Positions 5,966 through 6,254 of a DNA stretch of 6,254 bases are shown piece by piece. The DNA lies in assembly GCA_045629205.1 (NCBI GenBank), contig JAZQQT010000051.1, positions 1-6,254 of the forward strand, given 5' to 3'. The stretch's first letter is position 1. Each line of letters begins with the position of its first letter. The position numbers were made by a program, and so were the translations under genes. The DNA comes from JAZQLP01 sp045629205. Lineage in GTDB: Bacteria > Bacillota > Clostridia > Oscillospirales > UBA644. A model generated the notes under the pieces. The model ran no database searches and was not told the origin of the DNA. It saw nothing but the letters and a program-made list of their open reading frames with translations.

Positions 5966-6254
5966 TCATTCCGCCTCCCGAATAACCCTCAGCGCCCATT
6001 TCCAAACGGCAATATCACTGTTCTGAACCTTTTCTTTCAGCCTCTCGAACGCCTTGTCCTTTGCCTTCTCCACGCCGTCAACGGTCAGCATCTCGTGCAG
6101 GGCAATCTCGTCAAGGGATAACTGCTCCATTCCGAATACGCCGAAAGTGTGTCCGAGCAGATAGCGGTCCTTTTTTGAGAGCGACTCGAATTTTTCTTTC
6201 AGGATGGAAAGGAAGATTCTGTTCAGTGCCTGCCTATCCACGGGAACCGAATCA
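5966..6254 (-). CDS. Sigma-70 region 4-like protein, C-terminal part (5' end beyond window)
   Basis: The frame stays open to the right edge (DSVPVDRQALNRIF...), so a GTG at 6241 is probably an internal Val rather than the start. The visible 95 residues read like region 4 of a sigma-70-family factor: a helix with LKEKFESLSKKDRYLLGHTFGV, in the place of the family's LTPREAKVLRMRFG, and then a helix-turn-helix-like SLDEIALHEMLTVDGVEKAKDKAFERLKE, matching the TLEEVGxxFxVTxExIRQIExKALxKLR pattern. The recognition helix lacks the usual RIRQIE residues (it has GVEKAKDK), so this is a divergent sigma factor or a sigma-like regulator. A tail (VQNSDIAVWKWALRVIREAE) follows. The gene converges on the lipoprotein gene and is probably unrelated to the two-component module. 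The assignment rests on pattern recognition only; another helix-turn-helix protein is possible. Confidence 0.55.
   Translation of the reverse strand, partial: DSVPVDRQALNRIFLSILKEKFESLSKKDRYLLGHTFGVFGMEQLSLDEIALHEMLTVDGVEKAKDKAFERLKEKVQNSDIAVWKWALRVIREAE

Overview
The window looks like a chromosomal stretch from a low-to-mid GC Gram-positive anaerobe of the Clostridia (Ruminococcus/Oscillospiraceae-like). The evidence is AGGAGG-type ribosome sites, a lipobox lipoprotein, a small RelA/SpoT-type alarmone synthetase, and a sensor kinase and MacB-like exporter of styles common in that group. No sequence search was possible, so the taxon is an inference. No mobile element, CRISPR array, rRNA or tRNA gene was found.

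Layout, left to right. A block of five minus-strand genes, transcribed leftwards, covers 1-5024. From its upstream end these are an OmpR-type response regulator (4347-5024), an overlapping sensor histidine kinase (3122-4357), a clear intrinsic terminator (3073-3100), a small alarmone synthetase (2433-3020), a four-helix MacB/FtsX-like permease (669-2351, TTG start) and its ABC ATPase (from 650, running off the left edge). A 350-bp spacer (5025-5374) holds divergent promoters. To its right a plus-strand gene (5375-5800) encodes a short, extremely acidic Ser/Asp/Glu-rich lipoprotein containing 66-nt in-frame repeats, ended by a strong terminator (5821-5872). The right edge carries the C-terminal part of a minus-strand protein resembling sigma-70 region 4 (5966-6254).

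The main result is a regulatory link. The permease promoter and the lipoprotein promoter share an identical 15-bp sequence (ATTTTAAGTACAGTT). It lies in TTTAAG-like direct repeats with an 11-bp period, and in both promoters the last repeat ends 9 bp before a -10-like hexamer. Direct repeats at 11 bp are the classic arrangement for OmpR/PhoB-family regulators, and such a regulator lies between the two promoters. I infer a local envelope-response module: the kinase senses an extracellular cue, and the regulator controls the ABC exporter and the acidic lipoprotein, with a (p)ppGpp-type synthetase placed between the two-component and transporter genes. The cue, the exported substrate and the lipoprotein's function cannot be read from the sequence.
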